From JBEIUO01 sp964549785 (lineage in GTDB: Bacteria; Planctomycetota; Phycisphaerae; Phycisphaerales; UBA1924): 37,414 nucleotides of DNA. Under the pieces are notes generated by a model. It was not told the DNA's origin. It did not search any database and was given only the letters and a program-made list of their open reading frames with translations. Each line of letters starts with the position of its first letter. Position 1 is the first letter of the stretch. The translations under genes and the position numbers were made by a program. Of this stretch, positions 1 through 7,230 are shown one piece after another. The stretch lies in NCBI GenBank assembly GCA_964549785.1, contig CAZJXA010000008.1:1-37414 (forward strand). The letters are read 5' to 3'.

Positions 1-51
1 GACTCGGACGATGTGGCCGTATTCTTTGCCGCATGGGAAATGGGCTGCTGA
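1..51 (+). CDS. C-terminal end of a dockerin-like protein (partial)
   Basis: The first frame from base 1 reads DSDDVAVFFAAWEMGC followed by TGA at 49-51. This is nearly the same as the last 16 residues (DSDDVVRFFVRWNSGC) of the large secreted protein encoded on the other strand at the far end of the window. The pattern is the second calcium-binding loop and terminal helix of the dockerin-like tail seen at the C terminus of many secreted planctomycete proteins. The rest of the gene lies outside the window, so its main domain is unknown. The short length limits certainty, but the frame, stop and residue pattern agree. Confidence 0.72.
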   Translation, partial: DSDDVAVFFAAWEMGC

Positions 52-95
52 ACACCACCGCGACCGTCACCATCGCACGGAACGGTCGGCTCGAG

Positions 96-869
96 ATGTA
101 CCGCTCCGCCGCCAACACTCCCGCCTTTTGGGAGGCCCAGTGGCGGGCCGCCCCGCCTCTGCGGATGCGCAACCAGCCCATTCCGTCATACTTCCGCCAC
201 CTCGTGGAGCGCTACCTTCCCCGCTCAGGCCGCATCATCGAAGCAGGCTGCGGCAACGGCAACACGCTCCGAACCTTCTCTCACGCCGGCTACACCATCG
301 AAGGAATCGACTTCGCGCCCGACGTCATCCAGGCCAATGTGGCCATCGACCCGGGCGGCCTGTACCGCGTCGGCGACGTCCGCGCTCTTCCGCACGACAC
401 CGCGTCCCTTGATGGCTACATCTCGCTCGGCGTCATTGAGCACTTCGATGATTCCACCCGCCCTCAAATCCTCGCCGAAGCCGCCCGTGTCCTCCGCCCC
501 GGCGGCATCGCGATGATCTCAACACCCTACTTCAGCCCGCTCCGCCGCGGCCGGGCGGCGCTCGGTCGCGACGGACCCCGCCGCCCCGCGCCACATCCCT
601 CCGATTTTTACCAGTTCTTCTTTTCAGGCCGCCACCTCCGCTCCATGCTCCGCCAGGCGGGTCTTGAGCCGATCGCCACCGATACCTACGACACCTACAA
701 GGGGATCAAGGACACCATCGGTGGCAAAGCCTTGCTCGACCGCCTCCGCGGGCTGGGCCAACGCGCCGCCGCGTTCATTGAAAACGCCCCCCGCCCGATC
801 CGATGCCTCGCGGGTCACATGGTCATCGTCGTGGCCCGCAAGCCCGGCACTCCACCCCCCGCGGGCTGA
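96..869 (+). CDS. Class I SAM-dependent methyltransferase
   Basis: A 257-residue protein with a standard class I methyltransferase core. Motif I is EAGCGNGNT (SAM-binding glycine loop), followed by an acidic strand end (EGIDFAP), the GDVRALP segment before motif IV, and the VLRPGGIAMISTPYF segment typical of small-molecule or lipid/quinone-type methyltransferases. The substrate cannot be told from the sequence. An earlier in-frame ATG at 33 would overlap the preceding gene's stop at 49-51 and adds 21 residues without homology, so the ATG at 96 (MYRSAANTPAFWEAQW) is preferred. No clear Shine-Dalgarno is present. The next gene begins about 220 bases downstream, so it is probably transcribed separately. 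Confidence 0.85.
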   Translation: MYRSAANTPAFWEAQWRAAPPLRMRNQPIPSYFRHLVERYLPRSGRIIEAGCGNGNTLRTFSHAGYTIEGIDFAPDVIQANVAIDPGGLYRVGDVRALPHDTASLDGYISLGVIEHFDDSTRPQILAEAARVLRPGGIAMISTPYFSPLRRGRAALGRDGPRRPAPHPSDFYQFFFSGRHLRSMLRQAGLEPIATDTYDTYKGIKDTIGGKALLDRLRGLGQRAAAFIENAPRPIRCLAGHMVIVVARKPGTPPPAG

Positions 870-1090
870 CCACCCGTCTGCCATGAGTTGTGGGCCGCGT
901 GAAGTTGCCGCGAGATGCTACCGGGAGTCAACCGACCGGTCGTCGGCGAGGTTTAGCTCGGATGGAGTGTTACACTCTGACTTCGCATACTCAAGCAGAG
1001 GGGTGAGGGAAACGTCATGTGGCGATTCGGAGACTGGAGTGGCCGCCCGCTGAATTCATCTAGCCCAAGCCGCAGCGCCACGAGCAGTCC

Positions 1091-2716
1091 ATGCTCCGTC
1101 TGACCGGGATCACGCTTCCGCTCGAACATTCCCCCGACGCCATCGCTCACGCCGCGGTCGCACGGCTCCGCATAGCACCCGGCGACCTGATCTCCTGCAC
1201 GGTCGTTCGCCGCGCCCACGACGCCCGCCAGAAGTCCGCGATCCTGCTGATCTATTCGCTCGACGTCGAGGTGAAGAACGAAGCCGGCGTCCTTATGCGA
1301 TGCGCCAAAGATGCGAGTGTCAAGCCGACGCCCGACATCGCCTACCGCTTCGTCGCGCACGCGGGTGCCGGTTTGTCCACCCGCCCGGTGGTGATCGGCG
1401 CTGGGCCATGCGGGTTGTTCGCGGCGTTGCTGCTGTCGCAGATGGGATTCAGACCCCTCATCCTCGAACGCGGCAAAGTGGTTCGGGAGCGCACCAAGGA
1501 CACATGGGCGCTGTGGCGCCATTCAATGCTGAACACCGAATCCAACGTGCAGTTCGGGGAAGGCGGCGCGGGGACGTTTTCCGACGGCAAACTCTACAGC
1601 CAGATCAAGGACCCCCGCCACCTCGGCCGGAAGGTCTTGACCGAGTTCGTGAAGGCCGGAGCACCCCCGGAAATCCTCATCGACGCCCACCCACATATCG
1701 GCACCTTCCGCCTGGTGAAGATGGTCGAGGCCATGCGGGCCACTGTCGAGTCTCTGGGCGGCGAATACCGCTTCGAGAGCCGCGTGACCGATCTGGATAT
1801 CGAAACCGAGCGCGACGGCACGCGCCGCGTTCGCGGCGTCGTGCTCGCGAGCGGAGAGCGCCTTGCGGCGCAGCATGTGGCACTGGCGGTCGGCCACAGT
1901 TCACGAGATACGTTCCAGATGCTGCACGACCGCGGCGTGCACATCGAGGCCAAGCCGTTTTCAGTGGGTTTCCGCATCGAGCATCCGCAATCGCTCATAG
2001 ACATGGCACGTTTCGGAAAGAGCGCGGGCAACCCCGCCCTGGGTGCGGCAGATTACAAACTCGTGCACCACGCCGGGAACGGCCGGGACGTCTACAGCTT
2101 CTGCATGTGCCCGGGGGGCACGGTCGTCGCCGCCACGTCGGAGGAAGGCCGCGTCGTCACCAACGGCATGAGCCAGTATTCACGCGCCGAGCGGAACGCC
2201 AACGCGGGCATTGTGGTGGGAATCACGCCCGAGCACGATTATCCGGAAGGCCCGCTCGCGGGCATTGCGTTCCAGAGGAAGTGGGAATCGGCGGCCTTCG
2301 TCGCCGGTGGCGGCACCTACGCCGCGCCAGCGCAGCGCGTCGGCGATTTTCTGGCGGGGCGGCCCAGCACGTCCCTGGGCCGCGTCGTCCCTTCGTACAC
2401 ACCGGGCGTCCTCCCGACCGACCTCACGCCCTGCCTTCCGCCCTATGCCATCGTCGCCATCCGAGAGGCGCTCACGAAGTTCGGCCGCCAGCTCCGCGGC
2501 TACGACATGCCGGACGCCGTTCTCACCGGGGTCGAGACACGGACGTCCTCGCCTGTCCGCATCACCCGCGACGAGACCTTCCAGAGCCTCAACACCAAAG
2601 GACTCTTCCCTGCGGGCGAAGGAGCCGGGTACGCAGGCGGCATTCTCTCGGCCGGCGTCGACGGGATCAAAGTCGCCGAAGCCGTCGCCCTCAGCATGAT
2701 GGCCGCAGCGCGTTGA
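1091..2716 (+). CDS. FAD-dependent dehydrogenase of the COG2509 type
   Basis: A 541-residue flavoprotein. Residues 1-95 are a family-specific N-terminal domain. The dinucleotide-binding motif GAGPCG is at 103-108, followed by a conserved block (SNVQFGEGGAGTFSDGKL) and GHSSRDTF, and the C terminus has the GAGYAGGI motif that contacts FAD. These blocks are characteristic of the uncharacterised FAD-dependent dehydrogenases of COG2509, whose physiological substrate is not established. The length is normal for the family. It has a convergent neighbour, and a hairpin at 2859-2879 probably ends its transcript. The family is certain; the reaction is not. Confidence 0.88.
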   Translation: MLRLTGITLPLEHSPDAIAHAAVARLRIAPGDLISCTVVRRAHDARQKSAILLIYSLDVEVKNEAGVLMRCAKDASVKPTPDIAYRFVAHAGAGLSTRPVVIGAGPCGLFAALLLSQMGFRPLILERGKVVRERTKDTWALWRHSMLNTESNVQFGEGGAGTFSDGKLYSQIKDPRHLGRKVLTEFVKAGAPPEILIDAHPHIGTFRLVKMVEAMRATVESLGGEYRFESRVTDLDIETERDGTRRVRGVVLASGERLAAQHVALAVGHSSRDTFQMLHDRGVHIEAKPFSVGFRIEHPQSLIDMARFGKSAGNPALGAADYKLVHHAGNGRDVYSFCMCPGGTVVAATSEEGRVVTNGMSQYSRAERNANAGIVVGITPEHDYPEGPLAGIAFQRKWESAAFVAGGGTYAAPAQRVGDFLAGRPSTSLGRVVPSYTPGVLPTDLTPCLPPYAIVAIREALTKFGRQLRGYDMPDAVLTGVETRTSSPVRITRDETFQSLNTKGLFPAGEGAGYAGGILSAGVDGIKVAEAVALSMMAAAR

Positions 2717-2858
2717 GGCAACATCAACGCGCTGGGTGCTTCGATCCATCGGTCGCGGTCAGGTTGAGGGCACGCCGAAATCGGGTGAGTCAGGACCGCA
2801 CCGGGGCGCATGGCGTGATGAAAATTACTTCATTCGGACCTCGCACCGCGCGAGAAAA

Positions 2859-2879
2859 GAGCGGGAACGCGCCCCGCTC
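2859..2879. terminator. Bidirectional terminator hairpin
   Basis: A 7-bp stem GAGCGGG/CCCGCTC (2859-2865 with 2873-2879) with a 7-base loop lies between the convergent FAD dehydrogenase gene and the small lipoprotein gene. On the minus strand the stem is followed directly by TTTT. On the plus strand the T-rich tail (ACTTTAATTTT) comes only after a short spacer. It is therefore a better intrinsic terminator for the minus-strand gene. Confidence 0.55.
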
Positions 2880-2917
2880 GTTGGACTTTAATTTTCCGTA
2901 AACCGAGCCGAAACCAA

Positions 2918-3103
2918 CTACTTCGGATCGATTTCGGTCTTCTTCTCGGTGGTCGTGGTGGTCTTCGCGTCGCCCTGCGGCGACTTTTGCGTGGTGGTGG
3001 TGGTGGTTTTGGAGCTGGTTTCGGCCTTATCGCAGCCGGACAACCCGAGCGTCAGGCCGATGAGGGCGGCGGGGACGATGAACGCGGACTTCAAGATTTT
3101 CAT
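2918..3103 (-). CDS. Small threonine/lysine-rich lipoprotein
   Basis: A 61-residue protein beginning MKILKSAFIVPAALIGL with a lipobox ending LSGC (Cys24), so it should be lipid-anchored after signal peptidase II cleavage. The mature part is only 38 residues, low in complexity, and consists of Thr runs broken by Lys, Asp and Gln (two TTTTT-like blocks). The ATG at 3103 is chosen because AAAGGA lies 7 bases upstream on the minus strand and the signal peptide starts there; longer in-frame extensions are not protein-like. The function is unknown. Short low-complexity lipoproteins of this kind are often envelope spacers or may be lineage-specific. Confidence 0.75.
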   Translation of the reverse strand: MKILKSAFIVPAALIGLTLGLSGCDKAETSSKTTTTTTQKSPQGDAKTTTTTEKKTEIDPK

Positions 3104-3241
3104 ATTCGTTCCTTTGGATAGAGTGCGAGACGTTCCTTCGTGGGGTCTTTCAACCCTTCTATATATATCCGTCCGCCATCTCGCCCACCGCTGAACAGAG
3201 TGTGAGGAGGGGTTCACCCCGACAATCGCCGGGAGCATCGC

Positions 3242-3727
3242 TTAAAGCGCAGGACCGTGAAGGAAGACCGTCTCGACATCCATGGCCGCGTCGCGGGAGC
3301 TGGCCCCCGAGCCCGCATACCACGTTTCCAAACTCCGCCACTGGGGAGTCGGGAATGCCGGCGCAGGGTCGTACACCAGAACCTGGCCCGGTCGAATCCC
3401 CGCGATGACCACGATGTGGGTTCGACCATTGACCCACAGCGGGCCGTACCAGCGGAGCCACCCTTCAATTGCATCTTCCGTCGGACACAAGGGCGGGACG
3501 GCTCGCAACCCCAACCGCTTCGCAAAGGCGATGATCCCGGAGTTGCCAATCCCGCTGTTGACATCCCGCAGCAGAACGCTCCCTTCGTCTTCCGACGGGT
3601 CCAAGACATCGATTTCCGTCGCCTGCAACTGCTCACGGCGCCAATGGATCAGCATCTGGGCGCTCGCGTACCAGCATGACATGGTCTGGGTCTGTTCAAT
3701 CCGCCGCATTCCGGGCACGATGTACAT
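3242..3727 (-). CDS. Papain-like cysteine protease, C70/AvrRpt2-like
   Basis: A 161-residue protein starting MYIVPGMRRIEQTQTMSCWY. The block Q-T-Q-T-M-S-C-W-Y-A-S-A-Q-M matches the active-site region of papain-fold proteases of the AvrRpt2/C70 type, with an oxyanion-hole Gln and nucleophile Cys before Trp. A catalytic His is in GRTHIVVIAGI and an Asp in VYDPAPAFP, in the expected order. GGGAG lies 7 bases before the ATG at 3727 and supports this start. There is no signal peptide. Families of this kind in bacteria include type III effectors and toxin domains, but also stand-alone proteins of unknown role. No secretion or immunity gene is adjacent. The family call is moderately secure; the biological role is open. 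Confidence 0.7.
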   Translation of the reverse strand: MYIVPGMRRIEQTQTMSCWYASAQMLIHWRREQLQATEIDVLDPSEDEGSVLLRDVNSGIGNSGIIAFAKRLGLRAVPPLCPTEDAIEGWLRWYGPLWVNGRTHIVVIAGIRPGQVLVYDPAPAFPTPQWRSLETWYAGSGASSRDAAMDVETVFLHGPAL

Positions 3728-4020
3728 TCGGTGTCTCCCATGGCGATCGGCGTGGCGAACGTGCCCGGCATCGCTATCCAAAGATAGACGTGGCTCCCGG
3801 CTGTCGGCGCGCCGAACATAATCACCAACCGCCGTCGTTGAGAGCCGCCCGGTCGGTGCTCCCGATCTCGACCTGCAAGCGTGGCCACCGTCGCGATGAA
3901 ACCCTCCGCCCCGGCAAACCAGAAAGTTCCGATGGAGGTTCGAACTCGGTGCGGGCGGCAAGCGTTGAGAGGCCAGCATCGAAGCCCTCAGAAAGCGTTG
4001 CTCCCCACCGGAACCCATTC

Positions 4021-4513
4021 ATGGACGTCGAGACTGATCGCTCGAGCAGCGAGATTTCGCGCGATTCCGAAGTCGAGGTGGTCGCGTTCCTCAAGGGGCG
4101 CTCGGTTCCCTGCCCGCGCTGCGCCTACGACCTGCGCGATATCCCAACGGCCACATGCCCGGAGTGCGCCGAGCCGCTGGTCCTGAAGATCGGCTCGCCG
4201 CGGACTCGTTTCGGATGGCTGGTGCTCGCCATGGTGCCCGGGTGCTTCTCGGGCGTCGCCGCCCTGTTCGTCATGATTCCGATCTTCATGACCATCTGGC
4301 AGCGTCTGCGCCGGGTCAGGGCGCTCCGTGGCCGGTCGTGGTGGGCGACGCGTTCGGGTTCTTCAGCGCGGCGTCGGTCGGGCTATGTACCGGCACCGGC
4401 AGCGGTACATGTCCTGGTCCGCCCGCCGTCAGATGGGATTCGCCGGGAAAGTCTGGGCAATCCACATCCTGGTCTTTGCGCTGCTGGTGCTGGCCCTCTG
4501 GTATTGGCAGTAG
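4021..4513 (+). pseudogene. Zinc-ribbon membrane protein, two frameshifts
   Basis: Starting at ATG 4021, the protein has a double-CxxC zinc ribbon (Cys31, Cys34, Cys46, Cys49; CPRCAYDLRD then CPECAEPL) and a transmembrane segment (WLVLAMVPGCFSGVAALFVM). After about residue 98 this frame loses protein character. The next hydrophobic segment (PVVVGDAFGFFSAASVGL, about 4326-4383) lies in a second frame. The basic loop MYRHRQRYMSWSARRQ and a last membrane segment ending LALWYWQ with TAG at 4511-4513 lie in a third. Read together the three pieces make a typical zinc-ribbon plus three-helix planctomycete membrane protein, so two single-base shifts near 4310-4325 and 4378-4390 are inferred. Either the gene is decayed or the draft sequence has errors. 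The function is unknown. Confidence 0.6.
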
Positions 4514-4574
4514 GTGCGCAATCCCGTTGCGAGCTCGCGTCCATCCACGCCCCAGGCTCGGGTCGGCGACCGTT

Positions 4575-4988
4575 CTATTCCAGCTGCCCCACGAGTATGA
4601 CGTATCCGTCCGGATCGGCGATCCGGAGTTCGCCAGCGTGCATGTAGTGAGGGTGCGAGACTTCGAACACCATGCCGGGGCCGTCGCCCGGGCCGGCCGC
4701 CCCGCCGTATCGTCCGGAATCGCGCAGGCCGCTCGCGAGCAGGTGCCTCCGCAGAGCCGCCACGTCCGTGCTGTACATGTAGAAGATCACGGCCTGCTGC
4801 CCGGCATCGACGGGGCCGTCCGCGCGGGCGAACATGATCTCTGCCTTGTCGCTCTGTGCGAGAGCCCAGAACGTGCTCCCACCGGCGTCCTTCATCACGT
4901 GCTGCGGCACGAACCCCAGAAGCTCGTAGAACGCCAGTGTCGCCCTGACGTCGGCAACATGGACGAACGGCACGAGCCTGTTGACCAT
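4575..4988 (-). CDS. VOC/glyoxalase-fold protein
   Basis: A 137-residue protein (150 if the ATG at 5027 is used) of the vicinal oxygen chelate fold. Two beta-alpha-beta-beta-beta halves can be seen: MVNRLVPFVHVADVRATLAFY at the start, and a C-terminal half ending ADPDGYVILVGQLE, the usual final strand of glyoxalase/bleomycin-resistance-like proteins. Its substrate cannot be predicted: these proteins include metal-dependent enzymes and metal-free binding proteins. The start at 4988 is preferred because family members typically begin just before the first strand; neither start has a clear Shine-Dalgarno. It lies at the end of a run with the methionine sulfoxide reductase and S18 genes. Confidence 0.8.
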   Translation of the reverse strand: MVNRLVPFVHVADVRATLAFYELLGFVPQHVMKDAGGSTFWALAQSDKAEIMFARADGPVDAGQQAVIFYMYSTDVAALRRHLLASGLRDSGRYGGAAGPGDGPGMVFEVSHPHYMHAGELRIADPDGYVILVGQLE

Positions 4989-5086
4989 GCAAGTAAGGGA
5001 CAACGCCGGACCTGTTTGAGTGGCCATGCGAGGATGATATTGCGGAAACAGACTCGGGCAGCGTCCGGAGGGCCCAAGCTTACGCT

Positions 5087-5620
5087 TTACCGGTGCATCG
5101 CCGGAGCGGGGTTCGGTGACGAAATCCCCATGCGCTCGATCACGGTTGCCATGCCGCGAGCGTCATGGGCGTCGAAGGCGTTGAGGTCGAAACTGTCGGC
5201 GTCAAGGACGCCCCAGCACGAGCCGTCGGCGTTCATCACCGGCAGCACTAATTCCGACTGATCTTTGGGGTCGCACGCGATGTAGTTGGCACCGAGCGTG
5301 CGGACGTCGCGGACAATGATCGGGCGCTTCTGTTGCCACCCCTCCCCGCACATGCCGTGCAGGCCGATGGGCGAACAGGCGGGCTTGGGTTCGCGGCAGA
5401 CCAGCACCATCTCATCCCCCTCGGCTTCCTTGGCGTAGAACCCGATCCACGAAAGACTTTGTCCTGCAAAAGAACCCCAGAGGAGAGCGATGCAGCGGCG
5501 CATCGCTTCAGCGCGGTCCGGGCCTTCGAGGACGGCGGGCGCGGCGTGCTCAAGCCCGGCAGCCTTGAGCAGCGACGGATAGTCACGCCAGACCAGCGCG
5601 CGGTTCAAGAGGTCGCTCAT
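5087..5620 (-). CDS. msrC: GAF-domain free methionine-R-sulfoxide reductase
   Basis: A 177-residue single GAF domain. All three cysteines of the fRMsr family are present in the right context: Cys82 (PACSPIG), Cys91 (GMCGEG) and Cys116 (YIACDP), matching E. coli Cys84, Cys94 and Cys118. They are followed by QSELVLPV and GVLDADS, which are also conserved. The enzyme reduces free methionine (R)-sulfoxide to methionine with thioredoxin as reductant, in the cytoplasm. The ATG at 5620 is chosen over an in-frame GTG at 5674, which directly follows the rpsR stop, because the family domain starts at MSDLLNRAL. It is very likely cotranscribed with rpsR 54 bases upstream. The gene symbol is by family analogy. 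Confidence 0.82.
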   Translation of the reverse strand: MSDLLNRALVWRDYPSLLKAAGLEHAAPAVLEGPDRAEAMRRCIALLWGSFAGQSLSWIGFYAKEAEGDEMVLVCREPKPACSPIGLHGMCGEGWQQKRPIIVRDVRTLGANYIACDPKDQSELVLPVMNADGSCWGVLDADSFDLNAFDAHDARGMATVIERMGISSPNPAPAMHR

Positions 5621-5674
5621 GGGGATGGACGCCGGATCAAGGGCAGGACGGGGCAGGGACGCCCTGCCGCTCAC

Positions 5675-5917
5675 TCACAGTGTGGCCGACGTGTACGGCA
5701 GAAGAGCCATGAACCGGGCCCGCTTGACGGCCTGAGCCAACATCCGCTGCTCTGCCGCGGATGTCGCGAGTCGCTTGCGGCCCAAGATCTTGCCGTTGGG
5801 GCTCATCATGCGGCGGAGGAGTTCAGTGTCCTTCCAGTCGATGAAGACGGTGCCGCTGGAAGCGGAGTGGGCAACGCGGACTTTCTGGACCGGACCGAAG
5901 CGATTGAACTTGCTCAT
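5675..5917 (-). CDS. rpsR: Ribosomal protein bS18
   Basis: An 80-residue protein ending in the bS18 core: FIDWKDTELLRRMMSPNGKI, then LATSAAEQRMLAQAVKRARFMALLPYT. This aligns with the conserved KDxxxLxxxxxxxGKI and QRxLxxAxKRARxxALLPYT blocks. S18 binds 16S rRNA next to S6 on the small-subunit platform. The ATG at 5917 (MSKFNRFGPVQ) fits the family start; an ATG at 5986 would add a Lys/Pro-rich stretch encoded by a hairpin. The protein has no cysteine at all. Usual partners rpsF, ssb and rplI are not adjacent; instead an envelope redox gene cluster lies upstream and an oxidised-methionine repair gene downstream. Confidence 0.92.
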   Translation of the reverse strand: MSKFNRFGPVQKVRVAHSASSGTVFIDWKDTELLRRMMSPNGKILGRKRLATSAAEQRMLAQAVKRARFMALLPYTSATL

Positions 5918-5948
5918 GTGTCTTGACACCCAAGGTTTAGCCTTGGGT
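5918..5948 (-). promoter_or_regulatory. Inverted repeats in the rpsR leader
   Basis: Two inverted repeats sit directly upstream of the rpsR ATG. The first (5928-5948) has an 8-bp stem ACCCAAGG/CCTTGGGT around a 5-base loop. The second (5918-5929) has 5-bp arms GTGTC/GACAC around two bases and touches the start codon. They overlap at 5928-5929, so they may be alternative structures. They could be a leader element or operator for rpsR, or a copy of a dispersed hairpin repeat. The symmetry is seen directly; any regulatory role is inference. Confidence 0.4.
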
Positions 5949-6073
5949 TTTCCATTGTTGGGAAGCGTCTTGGGACTACCCGGCATGCCCTCGGAACAAT
6001 TCCGGAAGGTTCCCGCCGGGCGACGGCTGGGAGGGGACTCTAGGGCGTCGCCGGGGCGTGTTCCAGCGCGGCT

Positions 6074-6559
6074 TCAGCGTGTGCTTTCGCGGTCGATAGC
6101 CAACGAACCCGGACCTTTCGATACCACCAGCGCCGCCAGGAGCAATAGAACGCCGTTGCGAGCGATGTGGCACCATCCGACCGGTCCGGTGCAGGGAATC
6201 TCGAACTTGCCGAAGCACGAGCAACTGACGTCCATCCCGCGGAGCATCGTGGAAGCGATCATGGCGATGAAGCCGCACAAGAGCACGGCGAGGACAAGGG
6301 CGGCGGAGCGTGCCCACAACCCGAGCACGAGGCAGACACCGCACAGGGCCTCGACCCACGGCACTGCATAGGCCGCGAGCCTAGTGAGGTGTTCCGCGTG
6401 GTCGGGAATGATCTTGAAGGCGGCGATCGCCATCGCGAAGGACGCGGGAGACGACAGTTTCATCACCGCGGCGAAGATGAAAAGGCCGCCAAGAATGACA
6501 CGGGTGAGCAGAACGATTCCGCCGACGGCCGCGGGTTGTTTGGTGCGGGTGTCGTTCAT
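6074..6559 (-). CDS. MauE/DoxX-family membrane protein
   Basis: A 161-residue four-helix membrane protein. It begins MNDTRTKQPA and has hydrophobic segments at about 12-32, 60-80, 84-104 and 134-147. Between helices 3 and 4 are four cysteines: Cys113 and Cys115 (SCSCFGKF), Cys123 (IPCTG) and Cys130 (GWCHIARN). MauE and related DoxX proteins are thought to take part in disulfide formation or electron transfer in the envelope, and these cysteines fit a redox role. Its ATG overlaps the stop of the rhodanese gene as ATGA, so the two are translationally coupled. A longer upstream reading of this frame runs through the rhodanese gene and is rejected. Confidence 0.78.
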   Translation of the reverse strand: MNDTRTKQPAAVGGIVLLTRVILGGLFIFAAVMKLSSPASFAMAIAAFKIIPDHAEHLTRLAAYAVPWVEALCGVCLVLGLWARSAALVLAVLLCGFIAMIASTMLRGMDVSCSCFGKFEIPCTGPVGWCHIARNGVLLLLAALVVSKGPGSLAIDRESTR

Positions 6560-7128
6560 CCGCCGATCTCCGGCTCTCCGGAGGCGGTCGGATGCCCGGC
6601 ACCCACCCACGCGGGATAGCCATCGTGCATGATGTGACACTTTGTAAACCCGGCGGCTTGCAGATAGTTGACAAGGTTTTTGGAGGCGTCGCACAGGCCG
6701 CCGCCGCAATAGACCACCAGCGGCGATCTGGGATCAAGCATCGAGAGCACGGCCTGCCCCTTGCCTTCGACCAACAGGTCGGCGGTGAGGTAAAACGCGT
6801 TCTCAACGTGCCCCGACGCGTACTCCTCCACATGCCGGGCGTCGATAAACGGGATGCCCTGTGCGAACAACGTGAACGCCTGATCGAGGCTTATGTCCAG
6901 CCCCATTGCGTCGACGGATGCGATCGGGGCCGTGGCCTCCGCGCTACTCGTGCCTTGCGTCGTGCGCACGTTCGCTGAAGCCGGGGGTGTCGGTACGGGG
7001 TCGGGTTCCGGGGCTTTGGGAGTTCCGAGGATAATCGGGTACTTCAGCGGAACCAGAGAATGCGCCACCGCCAAGCCGCCCCCCAAGGCGACCAGCGTGA
7101 TCGAGCGGTACAGCAGACGAGAAATCAT
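6556..7128 (-). CDS. Membrane-anchored rhodanese-domain protein
   Basis: A 190-residue protein with an N-terminal hydrophobic segment (about residues 8-28) acting as a signal anchor, a Pro/Ala/Thr-rich linker to about residue 75, and one rhodanese domain. The motif DARHVEEYASGH begins at about residue 96, and the catalytic loop is YCGGGLCDAS with Cys141 as the persulfide-carrying residue and a second cysteine, Cys146, in the loop. The domain would lie outside the cytoplasmic membrane. ATG 7128 is preferred to the TTG at 7143. It overlaps the MauE-like gene by four bases and follows the DUF1573 gene by about 100 bases. Likely roles are sulfane-sulfur transfer or thiol redox chemistry in the envelope. 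Confidence 0.82.
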   Translation of the reverse strand: MISRLLYRSITLVALGGGLAVAHSLVPLKYPIILGTPKAPEPDPVPTPPASANVRTTQGTSSAEATAPIASVDAMGLDISLDQAFTLFAQGIPFIDARHVEEYASGHVENAFYLTADLLVEGKGQAVLSMLDPRSPLVVYCGGGLCDASKNLVNYLQAAGFTKCHIMHDGYPAWVGAGHPTASGEPEIGG

Positions 7129-7230
7129 GGGTTGCCCCGTCAAAATGCCAAGGGCCGGGGCGTACGCGCGCCGTCGGCCCTTGGGGTGTCAGTCGGGTCT
7201 GTGAACGATGGAACGAAACGGGTTGAATCA

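Noticed and set aside
965..977. GAGTG-TTA-CACTC inverted repeat upstream of the FAD protein
   Set aside because: Five-base arms only and not placed with any recognisable promoter element.
3649..3819. Minus-strand frame starting MFGAPTAGSHVYLW and containing CTSCPEC
   Set aside because: It overlaps the C70-like protease start in another frame, has no Shine-Dalgarno, and ends in Arg/Pro-rich sequence. The cysteine cluster is probably chance.
3728..4020. 293-base divergent region between the protease and the zinc-ribbon gene
   Set aside because: No convincing gene, tRNA-like fold or strong promoter could be recognised on either strand.
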